Below are positions 12,046 through 23,682 of a stretch of DNA of 64,000 nt, one piece after another. Within the stretch, counting starts at the first letter, position 1. Each line of letters starts with the position of its first letter. The notes under the pieces were generated by a model. It worked only from the letters and a program-made list of their open reading frames with translations. It was not told where the DNA came from and ran no database searches. Made by a program: the position numbers and the translations under genes. The stretch spans positions 25,822,262 through 25,886,261 of the forward strand of contig OZ022339.1 of NCBI GenBank assembly GCA_963989245.1. Direction: 5' to 3'. This DNA is from Nansenia antarctica (Eukaryota; Chordata; Actinopteri; Argentiniformes; Microstomatidae).

Positions 12046-13180
12046 GGGCGTCCAGTGGACCACGGTGTTAAAAGGAAGATCAAGAATGCATAGAGCCTGT
12101 GTTGACACTGGGACAGAGAACATTCTAGCTCATGTTTCCCTTCTCTTTGTACCTCCCATACAATCATACTCTCATCATGTGCCAGTTTTCTGTGTCTGTC
12201 AAATTAAAGGGTTATTCAATATTATAAAATAGTTATAGTCAGATGGTTCTTTATCTTGAAAGTACTGTAGTCTATGGTCCAGGAGAAACAGTAATAGCCA
12301 CTCCTAACTTCAGCTAACTTTAGCCACCACAAACAAAAAAACAACTTAAGCTACTTTTTTGTTCCCCAATCATTCCAATTGTTCTTTTGTTAGCAGTTAG
12401 CTGAAGTTGAAAAATATTGAACTAACCCTTTATTAGTGTACAATAACCTGTTTCCCCCACTTTTAAACAAGCAACATTCAAGAGCAATTGAAAGTATTGA
12501 AAGCCTTTTGAGTTTTGCTTGTTTAGTTTTACACAAATATATGTTGTTGTTTTTTTTTACTGTACTTTTAGTTGGGTGTGTGTCACATGTCTTAATCATC
12601 TGTTGCCTACATATTATACAGTTGAAATCTTATCTGTTTTTATCAAGTCATATATGTAAATATGACTTGTGGAAATTCTGTTCTTCATACTTTTGCTACC
12701 ATGTTTCAAACACTAGCCATAATTTGGATATAGAATGCATCTTTGATTATTGTAGATTTAGTTCTCTATTTATTTGCAACGGTTAGTTCAAATAAATAAA
12801 TAAAACATTTTCACAGTATTGATTCACTTATTAAGCCTAGATGCCACCAACAAAGGATTAGATTATCCAAGTCGCAAAACTAGTAACCTTTTACTCAGGT
12901 TCACAAAAACATTGTACTTTTAACTTTTTACCTGATTAGTTAATTCATATGGTGGCACTTTGCTGACAATAAACTAAAATGTCCTACAGACTTCTACTAG
13001 CTAGACAACATGTGAAAGTGAAAGATATTTGATATTTTGTCAATCAATTAATTATGTAATTGTTTCCTATGAGAATATTTGTGGATTCCAATTGTTTCTT
13101 TTCCTCTTTGGAAATCATACTTGGTTACAGTATGCAAAAACACTTGAGTTGTCATTTGTTGTTATTTGAGCTGGGGTGAT

Positions 13181-13461
13181 AAAACTAGAAAGATGAAAGA
13201 TAAATTACATTAATGACCTGATGTCTAGCAACCTGATGTCTAGTGGTCTAAATTGTTCTGATTGTATTTGTTTAGGGGAAAGAGCAATTGAAAGACACAT
13301 TGACAGTCTTGATGAAGTGAAGTTGGTTTAAATTGAACTAATCTTATTTCTAGTAGGAGTCGCACACCTGAACCACTCCTCAAAATAATACCATGCCGCC
13401 TAATGTCCTTGAAACACCGTTTGTAAGTGACAATGATAGTGGCATGTCTCTATCCATCTTT
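13181..13461 (+). repeat. Segment duplicated from gmfb intron 4 (copy 2)
   Basis: Same orientation as 8933-9192. It carries an extra tandem copy of a GACCTGATGTCTAG stretch, which accounts for most of the length difference. It lies about 1.1 kb past the gmfb stop codon. Confidence 0.85.
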
Positions 13462-13923
13462 AGAGAAGAAACAATGATCTTGGTAATAGTTTTTTCTTTG
13501 TTCTTTACAGTGCACTTCACCTTTCTCCAAAATATTTTCACGGATACATTCCTGAACAAATGTCAATGTTTTAACAGGAGATGAACAGCCTTTTCTTGAG
13601 CTCTGCAGTCCAGAATACACAGCACACTGGGTGGGGTTAGAGCTGCCCACAGATCATTTATTGGGGCATCCTACGTGGGTTTTCTGTTGGGAGATTGTTA
13701 TTACCGGTAGTTATTGTACATTAAAGCTATTACTGTACTTTTTGTTAGTACTGCTGAATGTTGTACTCATCATTCTGTAAAGTCAGTTTAATGCATTAAA
13801 ATGTTCCTTTAATGAGGTCGACTGCTTGACTCAGAATGTCAGTGGTGCTGGAGGGTAGACTCAGTAATATGACATCATATTCATACAGCTGCAAGACGAG
13901 TGGCAGTTAACAGATCAACAATA

Positions 13924-14176
13924 CGTGACGTTAGAATTATAAGGTTCTATCTCCATTTTTGTCAAAATTGAGTTTTTTTACATAATCTGATCCATTAGGT
14001 GTTTATTAATGCCTGTGTGGTGTTATTTTTAAAATGTTGAATTTTTTTAGTTAGTAATTAATCAAATACAAAGGTTCCATCTCACAAAACGTAATGGAAT
14101 GTAAAAACTTTGACGCTCAATATCTCTGAACTACCCTAAACCAACGGAGATAGAACCTTATAATTCTAAGCTCACG
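13924..14176 (-). mobile_element. Family A MITE, copy A1
   Basis: Terminal inverted repeats of about 30 bp, starting CGTGACGTTAGAATTATAAG and closing with the inverted form. The interior shares blocks with the other copies (for example the CACACAGGCATTAATAAAC stretch). It is the only copy of the nine that is intergenic. Confidence 0.88.
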
Positions 14177-15335
14177 AAAACAGAATCCAAACAGCTAAGG
14201 CTGCCTTCATTGGTTCTTACTCATTAGAACCCTTGGAGGCCTTGGCAGATGTGACGTGGATATGTTGACTGTTGTCCTGTTGTAGATTATGTTTTATTGC
14301 TAGTTAAGACAATATGAGAGTTTTGAGAGTCTTAAACTTTTGGTCATATTTTATGTTTGTATAAAATCAAAGAGACCAAAATAAATGAAATACATTTTAA
14401 CACAAAGTATGTGGGAGATAGTATGATTACTTTGCCCTCATTGACCTTTGATGCTCATTTAAGTTACTGTCAACGGACACAAGAACATGAAGGGCAAATG
14501 CTAACATTCAAAAGTTAGGTTGTCTTTTTTTTCCCATTATATTAACAATCAATACAAATACAAGTCTCACTATCTGATAATGAAATGGAAGATCCAGTAT
14601 GTATTATCTGTCTGTAACATACTCAAATGTTTTACTTTGAATTGTGCAATTAACTGGTGTCAATGTGAAAAACATTAAGGTAACTGGTTTGTGGTTGTTT
14701 AGTTGTCTTTCTACAAATCCATTATAAATTGCTCAAACAATGTTGAATACAAGTGCATGCTTTGGTTTGGTTGTATCTGACAGTTTGCATTCTGACAAAA
14801 CAAACAAAAAAACATCCCAACAAGGATTCTTGGGCATCATGTGCTTGTATCTTGTGAAGAATGTATCTTCAATGATGGATGACAAATTGGTGTATTTTAA
14901 TTGTAAGCAATAATTTAGAACTGTGTATGCATTAAGTTAATTCAATGAGGGGGAACATGAGCAGTATTGCTGGTAGAAATGTATCATATCGTTAGCCTCA
15001 TAGCATAATTGCCGAAGTCATGCTTCAGTTGTGGTCAGCCGAGCCATCTTTGTATGTAGTGTCAAACATGCCTGTGTCAAAGAGATGACTCTGGGCAGAT
15101 AGTGATTTTGGAATGTAACAAGCATTCTGATGGCTGATGTCATAGAGGCAATAATGCACAGTGAATCAGCAGTGTTGGAGAGTAGAGTTAGGCAGATATC
15201 TCAATTTGGCCAAAATATGACTTTGCAATTATGCTATGAGGCTAACTTATGCTTGGGCCTATCTTTTCATATGTTTCTATTCTGCAACATTATGAATGCT
15301 TCCCTGGAACTTTGTTTCCCACAACAAAGTAGATT

Positions 15336-15708
15336 CAGGGTTCCCGCGCTGGTCTTAAAAAGCTTAAAGTCTAAAATACAGCAATCCAATTTATCCTGCA
15401 AGTAAATCAGGCCTTAAAATGTCTCCAATTTCAGTTATTCGGTCTAAAAGTGAGGTGCTAGGACTTAAAAATGAGATCCTGCAAGGAAATCAGTCCGACC
15501 ACATCTATTTACGTGGAAATTAATCAAGCTGGAACCAAAACAATGCCAATTCGCTTCCTTTTCTGTCTGTATGGCAGTGAAATCCCTAATTTCATCACCC
15601 CGAGGATGACAAAAAGCTATCACATGGTGTCGCGATAGGTCTAAAATTATATTCAAAGACGTCTAAAAAGGTCTTAAATTTGACTTGTTGAAACTTGTAG
15701 GAACTCTG
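15336..15708 (+). mobile_element. Family B MITE, copy B1
   Basis: Ends CAGGGTTCC and an inverted GGAACTCTG (one change). The flanks TAGATT and TAGATG suggest a 6-bp target duplication. The interior repeats GACCTTTTTAGACC-like motifs near both ends, common to all eight copies. Confidence 0.85.
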
Positions 15709-16401
15709 TAGATGGATATGATCAATATGTTGCTTTTAAAAATAACTTTACCTTAGAGCAAAATTGAGGAAAGAAATCTCCCAATGTGTACATTGTACAC
15801 CCAGGACTAATTAACAGAAGAATGTGAATAGGAATGACCGCTACCCATTTTGTGGTTTTCAGCTCAACCGTCTCGAGTGGTGTCCTGTGGCTCTGTTCTG
15901 CCTCCATGATAACTCCTTTGTAGTGAACTTGTAGTAAATGTGGCCTCATGAGTCTTTTAATTACTCTGAATATATGTATTTTTCCTACAGTAATCCTGTA
16001 CCTTCTCAGATCAAATGCCTAATTATAGTTTTTTATGAAACAGCATCTGAAACATGTAACATATCCAGCTGCCTAATGATGTCAGTGAAACTTGGCAAAT
16101 ATTTGTATTTTTCCATGCATTATTATACAGTGTTAATGCAATTATCCCAATAAAACTACAAAATGTTTAATACTGTTTTGTAATGGGTGTAAACCTGTTT
16201 TTGTATGCATGTACCTATGCATGACAGGTCAGGAATTAAGGAACTAATTGTTACATGATTACAAAGTTGTAATGATGTAAGAGCTTTTCCATCCTATTTC
16301 AGTGGGGACCTCAGGTCATATCTGATCTGTAGTTAGCCTAACTAACCCATGCTGCCATGACATACCTCTGGAACGCACCCTTTTGGAGGGAGAATAAATT
16401 G

Positions 16402-16413
16402 TGCGCATGCGCA
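16402..16413. promoter_or_regulatory. NRF1-type palindrome in the cnih1 promoter
   Basis: A perfect TGCGCATGCGCA lies 131 bp upstream of the cnih1 ATG in a CpG-containing stretch without a clear TATA box. NRF1 sites are common in housekeeping promoters. The AAAATGGCG around the ATG also resembles a YY1 site. Confidence 0.6.
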
Positions 16414-16543
16414 ACCATTTTCTGTCTCGCGTTGTCTAGCAGGGCACAGCGCTCGAGCATCATCCTGACCAGGCAGCGGGTGGCAGTGACAGCGACACTT
16501 CTTCTCCTCTGTTGGCTACATCAGCCAGCAAGCTAGATCAAAA

Positions 16544-19500
16544 ATGGCGTTCACTTTCGCGGCCTTCTGTTATATGCTTGCGCTATTGCTTACGGCGGCC
16601 CTCATTTTCTTCGCCATTTGGCATGTAAGTAGTTATCCAACAAGACGGTTTAGAGAGGATGGAAGTTGCCCTGCGAGATGACTAGCTAGCAGTAAACCAG
16701 TCGCAGCTAGGCTAGGCAGCAGGCTGTCACCGCCTATCTAGGATAGCTAGCCAACAACTCACAGCTAGAATGAATGGCACGTACTAACTCTGTCATGGAT
16801 ATTGCGTTGCCTTTGCATTCTTTTTAACACATCTCAAATTACGAATATTTCCTTCCCATATCAATTGTTATGAATGTGTCAGAAGAGCTAGCAGAGTTGG
16901 CTTTAGCTACACATCTGTTTCCAAATGGACAGCTTGCTTGCTAGCTGGTGGTGGCATCGACATTAGCAACTAACGCTAAGTTAGCATTGGTGTAATCAGC
17001 AGGTCTGTCTGCACACAGCCGTCTGGTGTTTCTCTCTCACTGGACATCTAAACCATCCCATCTATGCAGCTATCGCCCTTCTAGCTGGTTAATAGTTAGC
17101 AACAAGGCCTATTCCTGTTATGAAACAACTTATGGCTAATGCCCATTTGTTTACCACAGACCATTATAGTTATCTATATATTAGGGTCCATGAAGGGTAG
17201 CTAGCTAGCTAACTTTGTATTTGGTTTAGTATGTTTATCTTATTGAGGTTTTCTTAAAAAAACGAAATAAGAAAGTAAAATTAGGTTTATGGGTTTTATA
17301 CATAATATATATTTGATATATTGATATCAGTAACTCATGCCATTACACTCTCTTTTACCACCACCATTTCAGTGTCATATTGACTGTATCCATCTTCTCT
17401 TTCTCTCCTCCAGATAATCGCATTTGATGAATTGAAGACTGATTACAAGAATCCTATAGATCAATGTAACACATTAAATCCGGTAAGGATGTTTATATTT
17501 GCACGGGTTTAGCTAGGCCTACCTCCTTTGGCTCCTTTGATTGCATGCTGATTTGCTTTCTTTAAATGTGTGTTCAGGATGAGTTTAATCGGCCTATTAG
17601 TCAAATTATTTAATCGGCCTATTAGTCACAATTGATTTCTCTGCACTGTTTTACCTGACTGTTATTAATCTAGAGTGATCTTGTCAGCTGTCAAACTCTT
17701 AACACATTTTGTTTCGTTTTTGTTTATCTAATCTGCTTTTTTTTACATTTTTAACGGCATAAAGACAGTTGAAAAGGTCAAAAAGATTAAAAGAGTCAAA
17801 ATTGCATTGAAGGTTTGTACCAATCTTCGATTAAAATGCCTGTTCGGTTCAGTTCAGTTTCCAGTCTGTCATTCTGCACGAGGGGAGTGTTTTGCAAATG
17901 TCTTTTCAGTTAACTAATCTCAGAAGCCAGAGTCCTCATTGGATTCATTCATATTAGGATTAAGAATGCTGTCGGTATCTGTGCTAAATGGTAGCCTAAG
18001 CATAATCAGTCCAGCTGCAGTTTTTAGGATTTCATGTCAAAGACTTTTAGACATTGATCATTTGTCACCTCTTGGGCATGTGAAGTAAAATGTCAGATTC
18101 CATTTCCTTTTCTCTTTTCATGATTTTAAGCAATGGTTATCATGTGCAGAATATACCTCAATGTTGTAATTTAGCATTACTTACTATGTGTGCCTTTGAG
18201 TTCTGCATTTGTTTACTTCCTGGTATAGGCCTACCTACACCCCACAATGGTTGACGAGTATACCAGCTTTATATGTGGATGTAGAGGGCCTTAGAGGGCT
18301 GTATAGCAAGCTATGAACTCATTCTTGAGACCCGAGTTTGAAATGACATTCTGGGGGAATCTTTAAAGAATGTAAGATAATCATTAAAGTGTATTGATCA
18401 GTGGGGTTTAAGGCCTCTGTGGAGGGGATCATGTTGCATTGGTATGTGCAGTTACACATGGATGGAGGTAAATCAGCTGATCCAATGTTCTTATTGATGA
18501 TGTAGTACAGGTGTTGTTAACTGAAAAGACTTGCAAATGCTCAATACATGCATGATTATTTTTTTATAACCTACCCTTTGTTTGCATAAACTGTAGTGTT
18601 ACAGATAGAGTACGCTAATATTCCAATAAACAAACCTAAACAATATGCCTACCACATGCTCATAATCAGATTAAGCTATATTATGTATCAATGCTATCTT
18701 TTACTAGAAAATATTTTTAAGTTTGTAATGAATACCTTTTCCTTTTTAAGTACATTTCTGTTGTGAAAGTAATACAATACAATATTTATATGAGAATAAA
18801 ACAGTAATGAGTAACACTTTTACATTAAGGTATACCTTTGTCAGTTTGTAAAGTTGTAAAGCCTTTTTATAGATATGTTTGGGGGTGGGTCAGTTATAAA
18901 CAGTCATCGTTTAAAGTATGTGATCATCACTTTGTCCTGGGGTACCAAGAAGTGGCCTGCCCTTATCCTCCTTGTGCTGAATCTATTCCTCTACTAGGCC
19001 TTTATCTATCAGGGTGCACACAGGACTGGCTATAAGCAAGTAACCTTTTGGTACCCCCAGTGCTAAAGAGATAATTCAATCAACTGTTATCATTGAGTTA
19101 ACTGTTATAACTGATTCAAATATCTATAAACTAGTAACTGTAGGATTGTTTTGAGGCTTTTGAACCAGGAGTTATAAGAGATATCTTTTATTGGATTCAA
19201 TTGAACTTATTGTCATCACAGTTATTGAATGACATCATTGCTGAGAGCTATTTTGCAAATGTACAGTAGGTCTACATTGGCTTATCACCTGGGGCTCCGA
19301 ACAGATGGCTGCAGAATCTTAACACTCAAGCTCAGCATTTTTAGGCATCACTGATTGGCTAGTGAAGATGGTGGGAGGAGTTACCCCGTGTAAAACCATG
19401 AATGCAGCTATTCTTATTCTTTTTTTGGGACAATGCTTTTCACAAACCTGCAGTTTTGGATTTGCTAATATGGAGGCAACAAATTTACCCCAAACCATAG

Positions 19501-21907
19501 GATGGTTTACCAGTCTGTTTCTCTGTCCGTGGACAACATTTAACCTTAATCAAATGTTACAGTTTTGTAAACAGTTCAGGGCTTCAACAGTCCCTTAACT
19601 ACAACCCTGTACACCTTTACCCTTACATGTCCCTCATCTCTCCATCAGTGGGCTTCTGCTCATGGCCTCCCTATATATCCAAATGCATGGCTTCCATGTG
19701 GTGACTCCATCTTGCCCTTCCCTCTTAACGACGCCCACACCAGACCTCACACTGATACTCTGGGACAAGACTGCTCGTCCACACAGCATGGTCTCCCTTC
19801 CAGTGTGATTTTGCCCCCCCGACCCTGTCTGTGAGGAAGTTGGATGTAGGTGTGTGACACTGTAACACATAGTGATGTTGAGATGCACACTTTTTTTAGA
19901 CAAAGGTGTGGATGCAAATACCATGTAATCTCTGGTTAAACCAATGCATGTTGCACATAGTACGTCAGTGCATGATTGGGGTGGGGGGGCGGGGGGCATA
20001 TGGCATAGGTGCCATGTGAAGTCAACCTTATTGATCTGTTCCCTGCTATCCATCCTCCAGTATTGTGCAGCTGTTATATAGTCTCCATAATCTGAATTTC
20101 GTAACATTAAATCAATAAAAAAAAGTCTGTGGGAGTGAGTGTGCCTCCCCAAAAAAAGTATGTCAAATGATTCAACGAGATGTTGAGAACATATTTGACT
20201 TACATTATTTTCTCTGGTTGTTCCCATATCTGCTAGTCTGTATGTTCAAGGTGTCTTCTGTGTTTCATGTGTTTGTTGCGAAGAGGCTTTGCTTTATTGT
20301 GGGATTGAACAGTCTACAATAATACATACTCGCCTCTTGAAAGATGCCTCTTTGGTTACATAAATCATTCCTTGTTGACTCAGTTGATGCCGTCAGTTAT
20401 GTCATATTAATTGTGAGTTTTAGGATGTGTGGTTATTTGTAGAACGAGGTGTACTTGGGTAAGTCATGGATGGCTCCTTAGTGTTATGCTGATGGCTGAT
20501 GTGTCTCCTCTCCTCCATCAGCTGGTGCTCCCAGAGTATCTGATCCATTGCTTCTTCTGCGTGATGTTCCTGTGTGCAGCAGAGTGGCTCACCCTCGGAC
20601 TCAACATGCCGCTGCTGGCCTACCACGTTTGGAGGTAAGTCATGAGCTTAGAATTATAAGGTTCTATCTCCGTTTAGGGTAGTTCAGAGATATTGAGCGT
20701 CAACGTTTTTACATTCCATTATGTTTTGTGAGATGGAACCTTTGTATTTTATGAATTACTAACTCAAAAATGTCAACATTTTAAAAATAACACCACACAG
20801 ACATTAATAAACACCTAATGGATCAGATTATGTAAAAAAACTCAATAAACTCCCTCACTGACTCCATTTGCCTTCAATAGGCTGCCTAAATGATTTGGGG
20901 GTTATGTTTCTTCTGCTATTTTGTTCTGCATAACACCAGATTTAGTAGTACTGTAGTTTAGTAGTACTGTACAGTAATGTTGATGGTTAATCATCATTCA
21001 TTGAACACCTTGATCTCTTCAGGGTTCCCGCGCTGGTCTTAAAAAGCCTTAAAGGCTAAAATCCAGCAATCCAACCCACAAGGCCTAAAACGTCGGTTAT
21101 TCGGTCTAAAAATGAGGTGCTAGGTGTTAAAAACGAGATCCTGCAAGTAAATCAGTCTGACCACATCTATTTACACGGAAATGAATCAAGCTGGAACCCA
21201 AAAAATGCCAATTCACTTCCTTTTTTGTCTTTATGGCAGTGAAATCCCTAATTTCATCACCTCGAGGATGACAAAAAGCTATCATATGGTGTCACGAATA
21301 GGTCTAAAATTATATCCAAAGAGGTCTAAAAAAAGGGTCTAAAAAGGTCTTACATTTGACTTGTTGAAACTTGTAGGAACCCTGCTCCGTGACATGAACT
21401 CTTTGAGATGCTCTGTCGTGTTGCCTTTCATGGTGTTACAAAGAATTTAGGAATGTTCCATGTTCTACAATCTGTATTCTAACAATTACATGTTATGTTT
21501 TTCTACAGGTATATGAGTAGGCCAGTCATGAGTGGTCCAGGGCTCTATGACCCAACTACAATCATGAATGCCGACATCCTGGCATTCTGTCAAAAAGAAG
21601 GATGGTGCAAACTGGCGTTCTACCTGCTCTCCTTCTTCTACTATCTCTACGGGTATGTATTTGGATGTGTTTGGATGTGTTTGTGTTTGGATGTATTTAT
21701 CCTGTTTACTGGCTGAGCTTTCTGACATCTCCTTTTTAAATAATTGCAATTAAGTATTCTTTTATTACACAACTTGTTAGATTTATTCTTAATTTACCCC
21801 CACTCAAAACAAAATGACAGAAAATCAACTTCATGAATTCCTCCCTGAATGAATAATGGTTTGTCTTTCTTCTTTCTAGGATGATCTATGTGTTGGTGAG
21901 CTCTTAG
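16544..21907 (+). CDS. cnih1: Cornichon family protein 1, complete coding region
   Basis: Endoplasmic-reticulum cargo receptor of the cornichon/Erv14 family, which loads membrane cargo such as growth-factor precursors into COPII vesicles. Exons: 16544-16624, 17414-17482, 20522-20634, 21509-21652, 21880-21907; phases join to 144 aa, the usual length. It starts MAFTFAAFCYMLALLL, a first hydrophobic membrane segment, followed by the conserved FDELKTDYKNPIDQCN loop. Further hydrophobic segments are LIHCFFCVMFLCAAEWLTL and LAFYLLSFFYYLYGMIYVL. The C-terminus is LVSS. The cytosolic insertion that marks CNIH2/3 is absent, so this is cnih1. A MITE starts six bases into intron 3. The start codon is fixed by family identity from residue 2. 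Confidence 0.95.
20641..20846 (+). mobile_element. Family A MITE, copy A2, right end missing
   Basis: Begins CATGAGCTTAGAATTATAAG directly after the GTAAGT donor of cnih1 exon 3 and keeps most of the interior, but the right inverted repeat is lost after a poly-A stretch and CTCAAT. Its left neighbour AAGT is part of the donor itself. Confidence 0.85.
21020..21384 (+). mobile_element. Family B MITE, copy B2
   Basis: CAGGGTTCC and GGAACCCTG ends with the family interior. Lies 124 bp upstream of cnih1 exon 4. The flanks do not show a clear duplication. Confidence 0.82.
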
Positions 21908-23682
21908 ACTGGGAGTCAGAGAGGAGAGAGATCTGCATGGAGGAGACGAAACACTTTCATTTCAGCGGCTGGAGCGGAGACTGGACCTGCTGAAACCAAA
22001 CCACCTTTCTACAGCACACAGTACAGTCTCAAGAGGATGAACTCTCAACCCCCCCCCACACACAGTGCTGAGTGTCATTTTGGAAACATTTATCCCTTTT
22101 AAAAGATATCTTGGTCGCAGCTGTCCTTTCATATAGTTCTACAGTTCTTATACTAAATGCTTATGAGAGGAAGAACCACAGACCTGGACTCTTCCCCCCC
22201 CACCCCACCCCCTTATTTCATTATCATTATGTGAAGATTTTATGCTTTAAGTTGAAATAAAGTTTTTCATCGTTTCCCCCCCCCCCCCCACTTTGACTTT
22301 GATATGTTTACAATCTAGAACAGACATTCTGTTAGTGTGCATCGTCAGTTAGGTTCAGAGCTCTCGTTTTTAACTAATAATTGATTGACTGTATTAGCAT
22401 ATTTTGATGGGAAATAGATGCCATGATGCTTTTAAAAACATGTTTTTTTTGTATGCCATGGATGGAATTGAGTTTAGTAGATTATTTTATTGACTTGATT
22501 GGACACAAGGGTCATTGTATTGTATAGTATTTGATCTGAAAAGGATAATTCAAGGTTGAATGCATGAACAATGACAAAGGACTGGGACAATCAGTATGGT
22601 TGTCAAAGGATATCTTAAAAATAGTTGATACAGTTTGCTGTGCTTTTTAAAAGACCAATATGACGTCTTATTCTACTCTGGAAGACACCGTACCTGCTTC
22701 GTGAAATATTTCCTTTATCACAATTAGTAACATTTGATATGGCACTACAGGAATCCCATGTAGAAGTGTCCTAGATGTATGTGACCATGAGTTGTTCCTA
22801 ATGAGAAATGTCTTAGAAACCTGTTTATCAACTAAAAGGAACAATGATGGGTTTGGCTTAGTAACTTTTTTCATGAACTGCTATAGGTTTTATTTTATTT
22901 TCTACAATATTGGCTATCAAAGGCACCACACCATCAAGCTGTCACCCCAATGTTTATTTATTTTAGATTAAAGAGGATTTTGTGTACATTTTACGGTTTT
23001 AAAGTCATCCACACTCCTATTACAGTGTTTTAACTATTGAGTTTGAAATGTCTGATGGAGAATGGAAGTTGCCGGAGCAGTGATGCATTGTTTTTATCTT
23101 CTCCAAAACTTGCAGGTTTATCAATTTAGTTTTTTCCAAATGCTAGATTTTCGGGACAACGCTTTCTAAAAAAAATAAAGAATATTGTTATCCCTAAATC
23201 TTTTCTGTATCTATTGCCAATTTTTCATACCTATATAATTATCTGGGAAAGGAATGAAACTGTGTTGTAAATGTTTTCTTTGATTTCAATGTATTACTGA
23301 GATAATATAACAAGTCACAACTCATGAATCCAAATAAACCCATCCCAATTTTGGGTGGCTGTAATAGAATATTTATGTAAACTGAAGGGGTAGGCTATAC
23401 CTCATTAACAATCAAATATTAATAACAATCCCAACTTTTGAAGCCAAATCAATATAAATATTACCTTAAAGATATTGTTTATTAGATTTAGCATACAGGT
23501 TGACAATTATGCACTGCATGTCTCAAAAAGCAATATATTATGTCAAAACATACTTCTAAAGTGCTATTAGAGAAAAACGGATTCAATCTCAGACATAATG
23601 ATAAACACAATCAAACAAAAACATTTTAGAAAAATCACTACAACTTTAAAGACACTGAGCTCCTCTTCAGAGGGGACACCTG
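21908..23682. other. Convergent cnih1/cdkn3 3' region
   Basis: Tail-to-tail space. A polyadenylation signal AATAAA at 22256-22261 sits about 350 bp after the cnih1 stop, and further AATAAA copies near 23177 and 23334 would give a longer UTR. For cdkn3 on the other strand no single signal stands out. No repeats beyond short C tracts and no coding sequence were seen. Confidence 0.6.

Larger units (their letters stand above)
12046..16543. other. gmfb 3' UTR and gmfb-cnih1 intergenic region
   Basis: The gmfb 3' UTR follows the stop, with AATAAA signals near 12790-12803 and a further one near 14380. The rest holds a duplicated segment (13181-13461), two MITEs (13924-14176 and 15336-15708) and the cnih1 promoter. 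Several 60-90 codon open frames occur but show no domain, splice context or family resemblance. Confidence 0.6.

Noticed and set aside
19634..20227. 197-codon minus-strand open frame in cnih1 intron 2
   Set aside because: No domain, biased composition or splice support was seen; it looks like a chance open frame.
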